Shown one piece after another: positions 10,488 to 18,428 of a stretch of DNA of 36,069 nt. This stretch comes from Verrucomicrobiales bacterium (GTDB taxonomy: Bacteria; Verrucomicrobiota; Verrucomicrobiia; Verrucomicrobiales; DEV007), in assembly GCA_021648365.1 (NCBI GenBank), contig JAKISY010000045.1:1-36069 (forward strand), read 5' to 3'. The position numbers were made by a program, and so were the translations under genes. The notes under the pieces were generated by a model, which made no database searches, had not been told where the DNA came from, and saw only the letters and a list, made by a program, of their open reading frames with translations. Each line of letters opens with the position of its first letter. Position 1 is the first letter of the stretch.

Positions 10488-10833
10488 CCGCCCACGCATT
10501 GTATCACAGGTTTCCAACCTGTCTTTCTCCCACAGCCTACAAAGCTGTTTCACACTCCTCCCCCGCCATTGTATCACAGGTTTCCAACCTGTCTTTCTCC
10601 CACAGCTTACAAAGCTGTTTCACACTCCCGCCCACGCATTGTATCGCAGGTTTCCGACCTGTCTTTCTCCCACAGCTTACAAAGCTGTTTCACACTCCTG
10701 CCCACACATTGTATCACAGGTTTCCAACCTGTCTTTTCTCCCACAGCTTACAAAGCTGTTTCACACTCCTGCCCACACATTGTATCACAGGTTTCCAACC
10801 GGTCTTTCTCCCACAGCTTACAAAGCTGTTTCA
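10488..10833. repeat. Five tandem 70-bp units, each with two 17-bp hairpins
   Basis: Units begin (word CATTGTATC) at 10497, 10567, 10637, 10707 and 10778, giving spacings of 70, 70, 70 and 71 bp. Each unit carries ACAGGTTtccAACCTGT and, about 12 bp later, ACAGCTTacaAAGCTGT, both with 7-bp arms and a 3-nt loop. Unit 3 differs at two arm positions (GCAGGTT and GACCTGT), and both changes keep G-T pairing. The first unit has one arm mismatch (ACAGCCT). There is no unique spacer between units, so this is a satellite-like array and not CRISPR. Function is unknown. Confidence 0.85.
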
Positions 10834-10879
10834 AAAGAGGGGCAATCCGTTCTCCCTCTCGACACACACCCTCTACTGA

Positions 10880-10902
10880 AAAGCGGCGTCGAGCCGCCGC
10901 AC
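10880..10902 (-). repeat. Inverted repeat, right copy, flanking the 70-bp array
   Basis: This copy contains GCGGC-GTCGA-GCCGC (10883-10897) and is nearly the reverse complement of 10432-10456. The pair encloses the array and makes the whole ~470-bp block look like a bounded element. Confidence 0.7.
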
Positions 10903-11336
10903 TCCACATTCCCTTCTTCCTCCAGCTATCTCTCTGCGTTCTTTGCGTCTTGAGCGTAGCGGGCGTGAGCACCTCTTCTCTTCATCGACCAAGCCCCCAT
11001 CGATGTTGAAGTCTAAACTTTCTTCATCCCCCCTCTTGCAACCAAAAAAAACCTTCCTTCATGATCTTCATGGTGGAAATCTCCCCTCCTGCCTCCTCTT
11101 CATTCTTCCTCCACTGTCCCCCTACCCACTTAGGAGCCGCACAAAAATAACTTACCCAACTCCACTTCGATTTTCGTCTGGCTTCTGTGTTGGAATTCGA
11201 CTCATTTAGCCCGCTAAACTCTGTCAAATTCCGCCTTGAAGCCAAACAAAACTCTTTGCGGAGTTAATCAATTTATTTCTGCGCGACTCCTTAGCCAAGC
11301 TTCCCCCCATTCCTCTTCCTCATAATAAAATAAATT

Positions 11337-11366
11337 TTCCGTGTAAATCCGTGCTTTTCCGTGGTT
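11337..11366 (+). repeat. Three-word repeat (TCCGTG type) ending in GGTT
   Basis: The word TCCGTG/CCGTG occurs three times, separated by 3-4 bases, and the last copy is followed by GGTT. The layout is the same as the ATCTGCG repeats at 16457 and 26672 and the ATCAGT repeat at 34102, but the word is different. Confidence 0.65.
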
Positions 11367-11509
11367 AAAAAATCCTTCTCCAGCTGTGTTGCTTTCGGGT
11401 ATTTACCTCCAGCTATTTGCCTCCGGCTATCTCCACTTCGTTACGGTTCCATTGCATTCCGATTCCCTTCGTTGCGACCGTGGTTAGAAGCTCTTCTCCC
11501 CACCTACCG

Positions 11510-13900
11510 TTAAAAGTTCGCCCGACCACCAAAATGGATGCGGCCATTCTCTCCATCATCAAAATTCCTTTCAATCATTTGATACCCGTAATCTAGGCGC
11601 AGGCTAAAATTATCATCCAACTGATAGCGCAGCCCCACTCCCACACTACCCATACCAAAGGAACTAGGGATCCCAGCCGCACGATTGAGCGAGCTGACAT
11701 AACCATAATCAAAAAAGGTCAAAAACTGCATGCCATCCTGCGTATTGTGAAAACCTATCAAATTAGCAGGACTCATCGATGGCGTGCGTAACTCCACATT
11801 CGCCACCGCTCCCTGATCACCAAGCACAATTCGCTGCTCCCAACCACGCACGGTATCAAAACCACCAGCACCCAGAGTTTCGCTAGCCAGCAAACTCGCG
11901 CTAGACAACTGACCAACCACCCGTGTGATCAAGCCCCAGCCCTTGGGCAAAAAGAAATTCCGCTCAATCGACGAACGCCCATAGACATAATTTGCCTCAG
12001 CGCCGCCGCGCTGCGCTCGGAAGCTCTGTGTAGTGTTTTCACCAGTAATCCCACCAGGACTCCAAATGACTTCGTTATCAATCTTGGTTGAACCCCATCT
12101 ATCACTTTGAATAATATTATAACCTAAACCTAACTGCAAAATCTGAGTCGTGGTATCAAACACCTCCAGACCACCAAAGGCCAAATTGCTATTCGATGAT
12201 TTATAATCAAAACCCACCTCAGCTTCATGAACCCAACGACCACTACCTTTAAGCGGTATCGTGTAGCGCACACTGCCCTGCTGGTTCTTACCGCCAATAT
12301 TAACAACTTCTCCCGCCGCCATCGTATCGATATCCTGATTCACCCATGCACCGAGCAAGGTCAAATGATGGCGCCATGGCAAGTAACTCGTCCACACCAC
12401 AGAGTGACTGGTCATTTTATCAAAATCCAAATCGCTAGAGTATTGATAGTTCAAGGTATTCTCCTGACCAAAAAACAACGGCCCCGCCCAGTTGAAACCG
12501 CTAATAAAACGATTGTCCCCTAACAAGCTATTACCCGAGTTCTCCACCCCAACATAAAACGACAGCGGCTTGACATCGTGAGTACGCAAGATCAAATCCG
12601 TAGTCCCGTAGTCAAAACCAGGGCTGTAAATCATATCCACCTGGCGGAATGGGTTTTTGTTCATCCACTGCAAATCTGCTAACAAGGAACTCTCTTTTAA
12701 GACCTGCCCCTTTTTCAAACTGATCTGATCCTTGAGAAATTGAGGGTCCGTGTATTTAGCACCCTCCACGATCACCTTGCCCACACGCCCCTCGATCACC
12801 ACCAGTTGCAACACCCCATCATTGATCTCCTGCTCTGGCACCAAGACATCCACCACCGGCATGTCACTCGAACGATACGCCACCACTGCCTTACGCACCA
12901 TCTCATCCAATACCGCCAACGAAAGAGCTTTACCCAAATACTCAGCCAAACTGTCCTGAACCTTTTGTGGCAACTCCACACCCTCGGTCAAAACTCCGCT
13001 CACTCCAGAGCGACCGCTCTTTTTCACATCAAGCGTGCGAGGCACGATCACCACCCCTCTCAAATTAGCTAACAACTGAGTCTCATCCGTCACACCTGGC
13101 GCAGCTATACCAGAACCATCCGGCCCACTCACTTCCCCACCCGCCTGAGCTCCTGCTACAGGCACCGCATGCATGCCCGCTTTGCGACGCACAGGATTAT
13201 TGAATGGATTCTCCCAAGACCATTTGGATCCAGAAGGCTCCTCACTCTGAATATCCTTAGCACGACTCAACCAACGAACGCCACCGCTCGGCGGCAAAGT
13301 CCCTTTCGCCACCACTTGCTGATTTTGAATATGACGCGAACTACGGTTAAAAGCACGCAGCGGCTTACCTGACGGGGTAGTCGGATCTATAGCTGGACCA
13401 GTGTATTCATAATAAACTGGCTCGGGCATTGTCTTCGCAACTTGGGTAGCCTCATGGCTAACTCCCACACTGCTCTGACCTTGGAACACATGCTCTAACT
13501 GCGGCTGTTGCACTTGGTGAACTTTCTGGTTACGCTTAGCTTTGCGTTTAGCCAACCAACCTACTGGCTGCTTTTGAAAAGCACTCGGCATCGGTGGCAA
13601 AACCGACAAGTCTCCTGACGATCTAACTGGCACATCATCAGCTGTCTCACGATAAGTCTGTACACGTTTTGTCTTAGGTCGCTTCACCCACCTCTTTCTT
13701 TTTTTCTTACCAGGCTGATAAGCCTGCATTGCTCGACCTGACGTAGAAGTGGGTGCCACTGAGTAGCTCGACGACGGAGCTGGCGACACATAGCCACTGC
13801 TCTCTTGCGCAAACAAGGGTGCATTAAATAACAAAAGAGCTAGTCCTGAGAAACTCAGGACTTTTACTAGCTGCTGATTGATGGTTTTTTGGTCTTTCAT
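11510..13900 (-). CDS. Two-partner secretion outer-membrane transporter (ShlB/FhaC/HecB family, TpsB)
   Basis: This 796-residue Omp85-superfamily pore would export the giant exoprotein encoded downstream on the same strand. Residues 1-31 form a signal peptide ending FAQE. Residues ~32-300 are a low-complexity region rich in Pro, Ser, Arg and Lys, with a dense basic patch near residue 68 (KKKRKRWVKRPK). POTRA-like sequence follows at ~310-430 (PVVDVLVPEQEINDGVLQLV, then GAKYTDPQFLKDQ), then a beta-barrel to the C-terminal Phe. TVRGWEQR near residue 685 corresponds to the conserved VRGY loop motif of FhaC-like pores. Typical family members are ~550-600 residues; the excess is the N-terminal extension. 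No Shine-Dalgarno site precedes the ATG. The 242-bp gap to the divergent GTPase gene must contain its promoter, but I see no convincing one. Confidence 0.93.
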   Translation of the reverse strand: MKDQKTINQQLVKVLSFSGLALLLFNAPLFAQESSGYVSPAPSSSYSVAPTSTSGRAMQAYQPGKKKRKRWVKRPKTKRVQTYRETADDVPVRSSGDLSVLPPMPSAFQKQPVGWLAKRKAKRNQKVHQVQQPQLEHVFQGQSSVGVSHEATQVAKTMPEPVYYEYTGPAIDPTTPSGKPLRAFNRSSRHIQNQQVVAKGTLPPSGGVRWLSRAKDIQSEEPSGSKWSWENPFNNPVRRKAGMHAVPVAGAQAGGEVSGPDGSGIAAPGVTDETQLLANLRGVVIVPRTLDVKKSGRSGVSGVLTEGVELPQKVQDSLAEYLGKALSLAVLDEMVRKAVVAYRSSDMPVVDVLVPEQEINDGVLQLVVIEGRVGKVIVEGAKYTDPQFLKDQISLKKGQVLKESSLLADLQWMNKNPFRQVDMIYSPGFDYGTTDLILRTHDVKPLSFYVGVENSGNSLLGDNRFISGFNWAGPLFFGQENTLNYQYSSDLDFDKMTSHSVVWTSYLPWRHHLTLLGAWVNQDIDTMAAGEVVNIGGKNQQGSVRYTIPLKGSGRWVHEAEVGFDYKSSNSNLAFGGLEVFDTTTQILQLGLGYNIIQSDRWGSTKIDNEVIWSPGGITGENTTQSFRAQRGGAEANYVYGRSSIERNFFLPKGWGLITRVVGQLSSASLLASETLGAGGFDTVRGWEQRIVLGDQGAVANVELRTPSMSPANLIGFHNTQDGMQFLTFFDYGYVSSLNRAAGIPSSFGMGSVGVGLRYQLDDNFSLRLDYGYQMIERNFDDGENGRIHFGGRANF

Positions 13901-14142
13901 TACAAAATAAATAACGCCACAGCGAACATTCTATTACCGGGTCAGAATGTTCAAAATGGTCTCAGATATGAATCTTGAACGATTCGCGCCCAAACCGCAA
14001 GGGAAAACCAAAATAATTTCATTAAGGATTCACTTGAAAAATAGCAGTCCTACAGCTCCTCAAACCTAGCAGAATAAGGCTAAATTCACTCGATTCTCAC
14101 ATTTTGACAAAAGAATAGTTTCATCCCCCTCAAGATGGCATC

Positions 14143-15345
14143 ATGTTTCCGCAGTCAACCAACAAGCAAAACCCAAACATCTCTGCCGCTGCAATGAGCA
14201 TTTTAGCTACCTCTACCCCGTCCCGCTATCTGATGATCGGAGGCTTTCTCGGTGCCGGGAAAACCACGTCGATCCAAAAATTTGCCCAATACTTAAGTGA
14301 TCAAGGTCTAAAAGTCGGGCTCATCACCAATGATCAAGGTGCAGGTCTCGTCGATTCCGCCTTAGGTCGTAGCAACCGCTTTCCCGTCGAAGAAATCTCA
14401 GGCGGCTGTTTCTGTTGCCGCTTCAACTCGCTCATCGATGCCGCTCGCCATCTCAGTGAAAAAACTCGACCCGACGTCTTCCTCGCCGAACCCGTCGGAT
14501 CCTGTACCGATCTAGTAGCCACCGTCAGCCTGCCCTTAGAAAAAATTTACGGCGAAGAATTTGTTGTCGCCCCCCTCTCCGTACTGATCGACCCCACTCG
14601 CGCTCGCCGAGTTTTTGGACTTGAAGATTCCAAGCGCAAGCTTTCCGACAACGTGCGTTATATCTACCGCAAACAACTCGAAGAAGCTGAGATCATCGTC
14701 ATCAACAAAATCGACACCCTCGCGGAAGCCGAACTCGATCAACTGCAAGACTTCTTAGCCAAACAATACCCCGATGCTACGATCTACAAAATTTCCGCCC
14801 GTGATGGGCTCGGTCTAGCAGCTTGGTTCACCGCCACCCTCGAAGCAGAAATGAACGTCTCCCGCTTCCTAGAAATCGACTATCAACGTTATGGTGATGG
14901 CGAAGCCCTACTCGGTTGGCTCAATAGCACCATAAAAATCACCACCGACAACGACCAAGATGAATTCGACGGCAATCAAATCCTCGTCGAACTCGCGCAA
15001 AACCTACGCACTGCACTAGCCAAACAAGAGGTCGAGATCGCCCACCTGAAAATGACCCTAACCCCCTTGTATGATCCAATGGAAATTGCCGCTATCAATC
15101 TCACCCGATCCGATGCCAAACCCGAACTCTCCCACCACCTCATCGACCCCCTCGAAGACGGCGAACTCCTACTCAACATCCGCGCCGAAGCCGCGCCAGA
15201 AACCCTCGATCAAGCCGTCACCCACGCCTTAGAATACGTGTTAACAAAAACCCATCAACTCAAACACAACATCACCCACAGCGAACACTTCCGCCCAGGC
15301 ATGCCCAAACCAACTCACCGGCTTACGGGAAAAAACAAACCTTAG
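14143..15345 (+). CDS. COG0523/CobW-family P-loop GTPase (putative metal chaperone)
   Basis: The protein has 400 residues. Visible motifs are a Walker A loop, GAGKTT at residues 37-42; the family's metal-binding CxCC motif in GCFCC at 88-92; and the guanine-specificity motif NKID at 188-191. COG0523 proteins bind GTP and transition metals (zinc, cobalt, iron) and deliver metal to client enzymes or cofactors. The client cannot be read here because neither neighbour is a metalloenzyme or a cobalamin gene. The C-terminal half (from ~240) does not look like the usual short CobW C-terminal domain and is not recognised. The start is uncertain: a second in-frame ATG at 14194, 17 codons in, sits closer to the P-loop, and neither has a clear ribosome-binding site. 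Confidence 0.85.
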   Translation: MFPQSTNKQNPNISAAAMSILATSTPSRYLMIGGFLGAGKTTSIQKFAQYLSDQGLKVGLITNDQGAGLVDSALGRSNRFPVEEISGGCFCCRFNSLIDAARHLSEKTRPDVFLAEPVGSCTDLVATVSLPLEKIYGEEFVVAPLSVLIDPTRARRVFGLEDSKRKLSDNVRYIYRKQLEEAEIIVINKIDTLAEAELDQLQDFLAKQYPDATIYKISARDGLGLAAWFTATLEAEMNVSRFLEIDYQRYGDGEALLGWLNSTIKITTDNDQDEFDGNQILVELAQNLRTALAKQEVEIAHLKMTLTPLYDPMEIAAINLTRSDAKPELSHHLIDPLEDGELLLNIRAEAAPETLDQAVTHALEYVLTKTHQLKHNITHSEHFRPGMPKPTHRLTGKNKP

Positions 15346-15632
15346 ACAGAAGAGTTTAACCGCAGATTTCGCAGATGAACGCAGATAAGAAAAAACATCA
15401 AAAAAATGCAGCCCTCATTACAGTAATGGAATCACACCGGACTTCACATTGTGATTTTCCAGATAGTAAATAGTATCAAATAAAAAAAAACTTCTTCCTC
15501 CTCCGCATTCCGATCTGTGCACATCTGCGTCATTTGCCTTCGGGTAGTATCCTCCAACTATCTTCGCTACGCTTCGATTGCGGTTCCACCTCTTATTTCC
15601 ATCACCTTCTCGCAAAGTAACCCTACCCACAG
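15346..15632. repeat. Intergenic repeat cluster upstream of the GxxExxY gene
   Basis: No gene is present. At 15358-15388 a plus-strand copy reads AACCGCAGAT, then CGCAGATG, then ACGCAGAT (the CGCAGAT word three times). At 15512-15535 a copy in the opposite orientation has the words ATCTGTG and ATCTGCG. It runs directly into a 'GCCTTCGGGTA ... CTTCGCTACGCT' repeat (15535-15590). The plus-strand word repeat reappears at 15630, where it supplies the start codon of the next gene. Confidence 0.7.
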
Positions 15633-16019
15633 ATGAACGCAGATAAGAATGAAGACCCAAAAACCTACGCAGTCATCGGCGCAGCAATGGAAGTTCACAG
15701 CGTATTGGGGTGCGGTTTTTTGGAGGGAGTTTATCAAGATGCACTTGAGTGGGAATTCACCCAACGCAATATTCCTTATGCAAGAGAAAGAAAAATTCCT
15801 GTCATCTATAAAGGTCAAACACTCGGCACTCCGTATCGAGCTGACTTCATATGCTTTGACTCCATCATCATTGAACTCAAAGCAATGCAATCGCTTACTA
15901 ACATCGAGTCAGCACAAGTCCTCCACTATTTAAAAACTACATCTCTCGAAAAAGCTCTACTCATTAATTTCGGCACTCCGCGTCTCAACTACAAACGCTT
16001 CATCAACTCAAAAAAATAA
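15633..16019 (+). CDS. GxxExxY protein (PD-(D/E)XK nuclease-like, PDDEXK_3)
   Basis: The protein has 128 residues, the usual length for the family. The defining motif is G28-F-L-E31-G-V-Y34. A PD-(D/E)XK-like catalytic signature is visible as D71 ... E81-L-K83, in the expected strand context (RADFICFDSIIIELKA). GxxExxY proteins are short, of unknown function, often present in many copies in PVC-group genomes, and grouped by sequence with the PD-(D/E)XK nuclease superfamily. The first codons (M-N-A-D-K) are encoded by the intergenic CGCAGAT repeat itself. Its last 21 bp are the beginning of a tandem duplication that extends to ~16447. The catalytic residues look intact, so the gene is probably not a relic. 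It may belong to a mobile or homing-like unit; that is inference. Confidence 0.88.
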   Translation: MNADKNEDPKTYAVIGAAMEVHSVLGCGFLEGVYQDALEWEFTQRNIPYARERKIPVIYKGQTLGTPYRADFICFDSIIIELKAMQSLTNIESAQVLHYLKTTSLEKALLINFGTPRLNYKRFINSKK

Positions 16020-16447
16020 TTCTTTCTTCATTCATTCCCCATCTGCGCACGGAAAAAACTGAACAGCAGATGTCACAGATGAACGCAGATAAGAAAAGGA
16101 ATTTAGGCAATCAGACAATTATCATTACAGCAAAAACCACACTAGTCTTTACCGCGGGCTTTCCTAAAGAGTAATTATTATAGCCACCTAGAACGAACCC
16201 TTATCCATTCTTCATCAACTCAAAAAAATAATTCTTTCTTCATTCCCCATCTGCGCACGGAAAAAACTGAACCGCAGATGTCACAGATGAACGCAGATAA
16301 GAAAAGGAATTTAGGCAATCAGACAATTATCATTACAGCAAAAACCTCACTAGTCTTTACCGCGGGCTTTCCTAAAGAGTAATTATTATAGCCACCTAGA
16401 ACGAACCCATATCCATTCTTCATCAACTCAAAAAAATAATTCTTTCT
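15999..16447 (+). repeat. Tandem 208-212-bp repeat starting in the 3' end of the GxxExxY gene
   Basis: Copies begin with TTCATCAACTC at 15999, 16211 and 16419. The first two are nearly identical over their full length (212 and 208 bp, differing by a 4-bp CATT insertion and a few substitutions). The third stops after ~30 bp, where it joins a word repeat. Each full copy carries the last codons and stop of the GxxExxY gene, an opposed pair of CGCAGAT-type words, and ~120 bp of A/T-rich sequence. No gene is present in 16020-16499. Confidence 0.85.
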
Positions 16448-16456
16448 TCATTCCCC

Positions 16457-16486
16457 ATCTGCGCACATCTGCGACATCTGCGGTTC
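16457..16486 (-). repeat. Three-word repeat (ATCTGCG type) ending in GGTT
   Basis: ATCTGCG occurs three times with 2-3-bp spacing, followed by GGTT, ending 14 bp before the radical SAM start codon. It is the opposite orientation of the copies at 15358, 15630 and 16065. Confidence 0.7.
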
Positions 16487-16499
16487 CACCTCTTATATT

Positions 16500-17723
16500 A
16501 TGCTCATCCCTTCCCTCCAATTCGCTGCCCGCACTCTTGCCACGGCAGACAAACGCCATCTCGCCAAGTTCATGTGGAACTTCGGCTTCAAAGGTGTGCG
16601 CTCCGTCCAGCTGTTCAAAAAACGCATCAAAAAGGGCGAATACTTCCCACCTTTCCTCTACCTCTCCATCCTCAACTCCTGCAACCTACGTTGCCAAGGC
16701 TGCTGGGTCGATGTCGACAAACCGCAGGTCAAAATCGACTTCGATCGGCTCAACCAAGTGGTCAACGATGCCCGCGAACACGGTAATTCCTTTTTTGGCA
16801 TCCTCGGTGGCGAACCCTTCATGCACACTGAGCTGCTCGATTTCCTCGCCCAGCACCCTGACTGCTTTTTCCAAGTCTTCACCAACGGACAACTGATCAC
16901 CGACAAGGTCGCCAAACGCCTGCGTCAGATCGGCAATGCCACCCCGCTGGTCTCCATCGAAGGCAACGAAGTGGTTTCCAATGAAAGACGAGGCGGCAAA
17001 GACGTTTACAAACGAACCCTGCGCGGTCTCGACAACTGTCTCAACCATGGGCTGCTCACCGGCGTCGCCACCTCCCTCTGCCAAACCAATATCGACGAAC
17101 TACTCACCGAAGATTGGCTGCGCTCGCTCGCCAAACGCGGGGTTCACTACGCCTGGTATCACACCTACCGCCCCGTCGGTCCTCAAATTCACGAAGAACT
17201 CGCCCTCACCCCCGAGCAAGCGCGACGAGTTCGCCAATTCGTCGTCGACATGCGCGTCAAAGTCCCCATCGCCATCATCGACGCTTACTACGACGGTCAA
17301 GGCAAAGCTCTCTGCCCGATGGCAACTGGCATCTCTCATCACATCGGACCCAGCGGCAGCATCGAACCCTGCCCCATCATCCAATTTGCCGCCGAGAACA
17401 TTCACGACAGCGACTCGATCTACGAGCAAATGACCAAATCCGAATTCCTACGAGATTTCCGCCAAGTCGCCGCCCAACACACCCGCGGCTGTGTGGTACT
17501 TGAACGCCCCGATTTAGTTCAACAAATAGCCAAAAAACACGGAGCCAAAGACAGCACCATTCGCCAAACAGCGATGGCTGAACTCGAGAGCATGACCCCG
17601 CGCGGCAGCCAATTCCTCCCCACCGGCGAAGAAATCCCCGAAAAACACCCCGCCTACTGGTTGGCGAAAAAAATCTTGTTCAATGACTTTGGTGTTTATA
17701 AAAATCTGGATAAAGGTAAATAA
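16500..17723 (+). CDS. Radical SAM protein with C-terminal cysteine region
   Basis: The protein has 407 residues. The radical SAM [4Fe-4S] motif CxxxCxxC is at C61-C65-C68 (CNLRCQGC), followed by the SAM-binding GGEP motif near residue 103. Three more cysteines lie in the C-terminal half (LCPMATG, EPCPIIQF, RGCVVLE), which could ligate an auxiliary cluster as in SPASM-type enzymes. The CxxC spacing is not a textbook SPASM pattern. The substrate is not recognisable. The stop codon abuts the GTG start of the next gene with no gap, so the two are almost certainly co-translated and functionally linked. The chosen ATG follows a repeat closely and has no clear ribosome-binding site; it fits the N-terminal basic helix. 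Confidence 0.88.
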   Translation: MLIPSLQFAARTLATADKRHLAKFMWNFGFKGVRSVQLFKKRIKKGEYFPPFLYLSILNSCNLRCQGCWVDVDKPQVKIDFDRLNQVVNDAREHGNSFFGILGGEPFMHTELLDFLAQHPDCFFQVFTNGQLITDKVAKRLRQIGNATPLVSIEGNEVVSNERRGGKDVYKRTLRGLDNCLNHGLLTGVATSLCQTNIDELLTEDWLRSLAKRGVHYAWYHTYRPVGPQIHEELALTPEQARRVRQFVVDMRVKVPIAIIDAYYDGQGKALCPMATGISHHIGPSGSIEPCPIIQFAAENIHDSDSIYEQMTKSEFLRDFRQVAAQHTRGCVVLERPDLVQQIAKKHGAKDSTIRQTAMAELESMTPRGSQFLPTGEEIPEKHPAYWLAKKILFNDFGVYKNLDKGK

Positions 17724-18065
17724 GTGAGTGATCCCAAACATAAAATTCTCTACTGCCGCTGCGCCTACGCCAAAGTCGTGCCCGACGAGGTAAAAAACGA
17801 AGTACTAGAAAAGCTCTGCTCTTCAGGAGCGACCTTCGAATGTGTCGCCGACCTCTGCGAAATGTCCGCCCGCAAAGACCCGCAACTGCAAAACCTCATT
17901 GACAGCGAAGAGGACGTCAAAATCATCGCCTGTTATCACCGCGCCGTGAAATGGCTGTTCCACTCCGCCGGCCACCCCTTCCCCGAAGAGAACAATGACC
18001 GCATCGAAGTGCTCAACATGCGCGAACAAAGCGCCGAGGAGATCATGGATGAGCTCACTTCGTGA
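17724..18065 (+). CDS. Small cysteine-containing protein paired with the radical SAM enzyme
   Basis: The protein has 113 residues and starts at GTG, immediately after the radical SAM stop codon. It contains five cysteines: YCRCAYAKVV near the start, LCSSG, ADLCEMS and IIACYHRAVKWLF. The CRC segment and the ACxxRxxxxLF segment resemble parts of the N-terminal region of HdrA-like proteins (compare AACSPRxHExxF). This suggests an Fe-S-binding or electron-transfer partner for the preceding enzyme, but the similarity is short and the assignment is inference. The C-terminal tail is acidic. The gene is followed by repeats and no further operon member. Confidence 0.75.
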   Translation: MSDPKHKILYCRCAYAKVVPDEVKNEVLEKLCSSGATFECVADLCEMSARKDPQLQNLIDSEEDVKIIACYHRAVKWLFHSAGHPFPEENNDRIEVLNMREQSAEEIMDELTS

Positions 18066-18174
18066 GCATTTGAGCCAGAGCGTAGCGGAGACAGCCAGAG
18101 GACATTACCCGAAGGCAAATTTGAGATTTGAGATTTGAGATACGCATCACCTCTTCTCTTCTCCCCAATGTAAA

Positions 18175-18191
18175 ACAGCTTTTCAAGCTGT
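18175..18191. repeat. 17-bp hairpin ACAGCTT-ttc-AAGCTGT
   Basis: This is a perfect 7-bp inverted repeat with a 3-nt loop, of the same family as the hairpins in the 10488-10833 array and at 36003-36019. There is no T-tract, so it is not a clear terminator. Confidence 0.7.
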
Positions 18192-18238
18192 GCATTCATC
18201 CCCTCTGCTTACCCGATCCCAACCAAAAAATTCTTCCT

Positions 18239-18301
18239 TCATGCCCTTCATGCCCTTCATGTCCTTCATGCCCTTCATGCCCTTCATGCCCTTCATGGTG
18301 A
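18239..18301. repeat. 9-bp tandem satellite, unit TTCATGCCC-like, seven copies
   Basis: Seven 9-bp units start at 18239, 18248, 18257, 18266, 18275, 18284 and 18293. The third has T for C at one position, and the last ends in GGTG. A one- to two-unit relative lies at 11052-11076 and also ends in GGTGG. The 9-bp period keeps a reading frame, but no gene covers it. Confidence 0.85.
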
Positions 18302-18428
18302 AAAATCCCCCTCTGCGTCTCCGCGCCTTTGGCCGCTATGCTCGCCCCTTCGGGTAACCTGTCTCCACTCCGTTACGATTGCGTGAGAAGCACTTCTCTT
18401 CTACCCGAAGTTTAAGTTTAAGTTTTTT

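Larger units (their letters stand above)
10154..11509. other. Repeat-filled non-coding gap between tpsB-like and tpsA-like genes
   Basis: No credible gene is present; the open frames at 10372-11245 read through tandem repeats. On the minus strand this is the stretch between the secretion pore gene and its exoprotein. It contains, left to right: a TTTGAGAT word repeat just upstream of the exoprotein start (10159-10177); an AT-rich island (about 10270-10303) that could hold the exoprotein promoter, although no clear -35/-10 pair is seen; a five-unit 70-bp array flanked by inverted 24-bp copies; and several three-word repeats (10931-10956, 11052-11076, 11337-11366) plus a 'TTCGGGTA' repeat (11391-11450). 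Confidence 0.75.
18066..18428. other. Intergenic region with several repeat types
   Basis: No gene is present between the convergent small protein and prepilin peptidase genes. In order: an inverted 'CGTAGCGGAGACAGCC ... TACCCGAAGGCAA' repeat (18080-18120), ATTTGAG word repeats (18117-18140), a 17-bp hairpin (18175-18191), a 9-bp satellite (18239-18301), a TGCG/CGCG word repeat (18311-18335) and another 'TTCGGGTAACCTGTCTCC' copy (18340-18386). Confidence 0.7.

Noticed and set aside
10488..10833. Possible CRISPR array (five regularly spaced repeats)
   Set aside because: The whole 70-bp unit is repeated with no unique spacer, and no cas gene is present; it is a tandem satellite.
10372..11245. 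Overlapping open frames on both strands up to 193 codons
   Set aside because: They read through the 70-bp tandem units in several frames, which is why multiple frames stay open; no start context or domain supports them.
14101..14142. TTGACA at 14104 as a -35 box for the GTPase gene
   Set aside because: No acceptable -10 box at 16-18 bp; the sequence there is C-rich.
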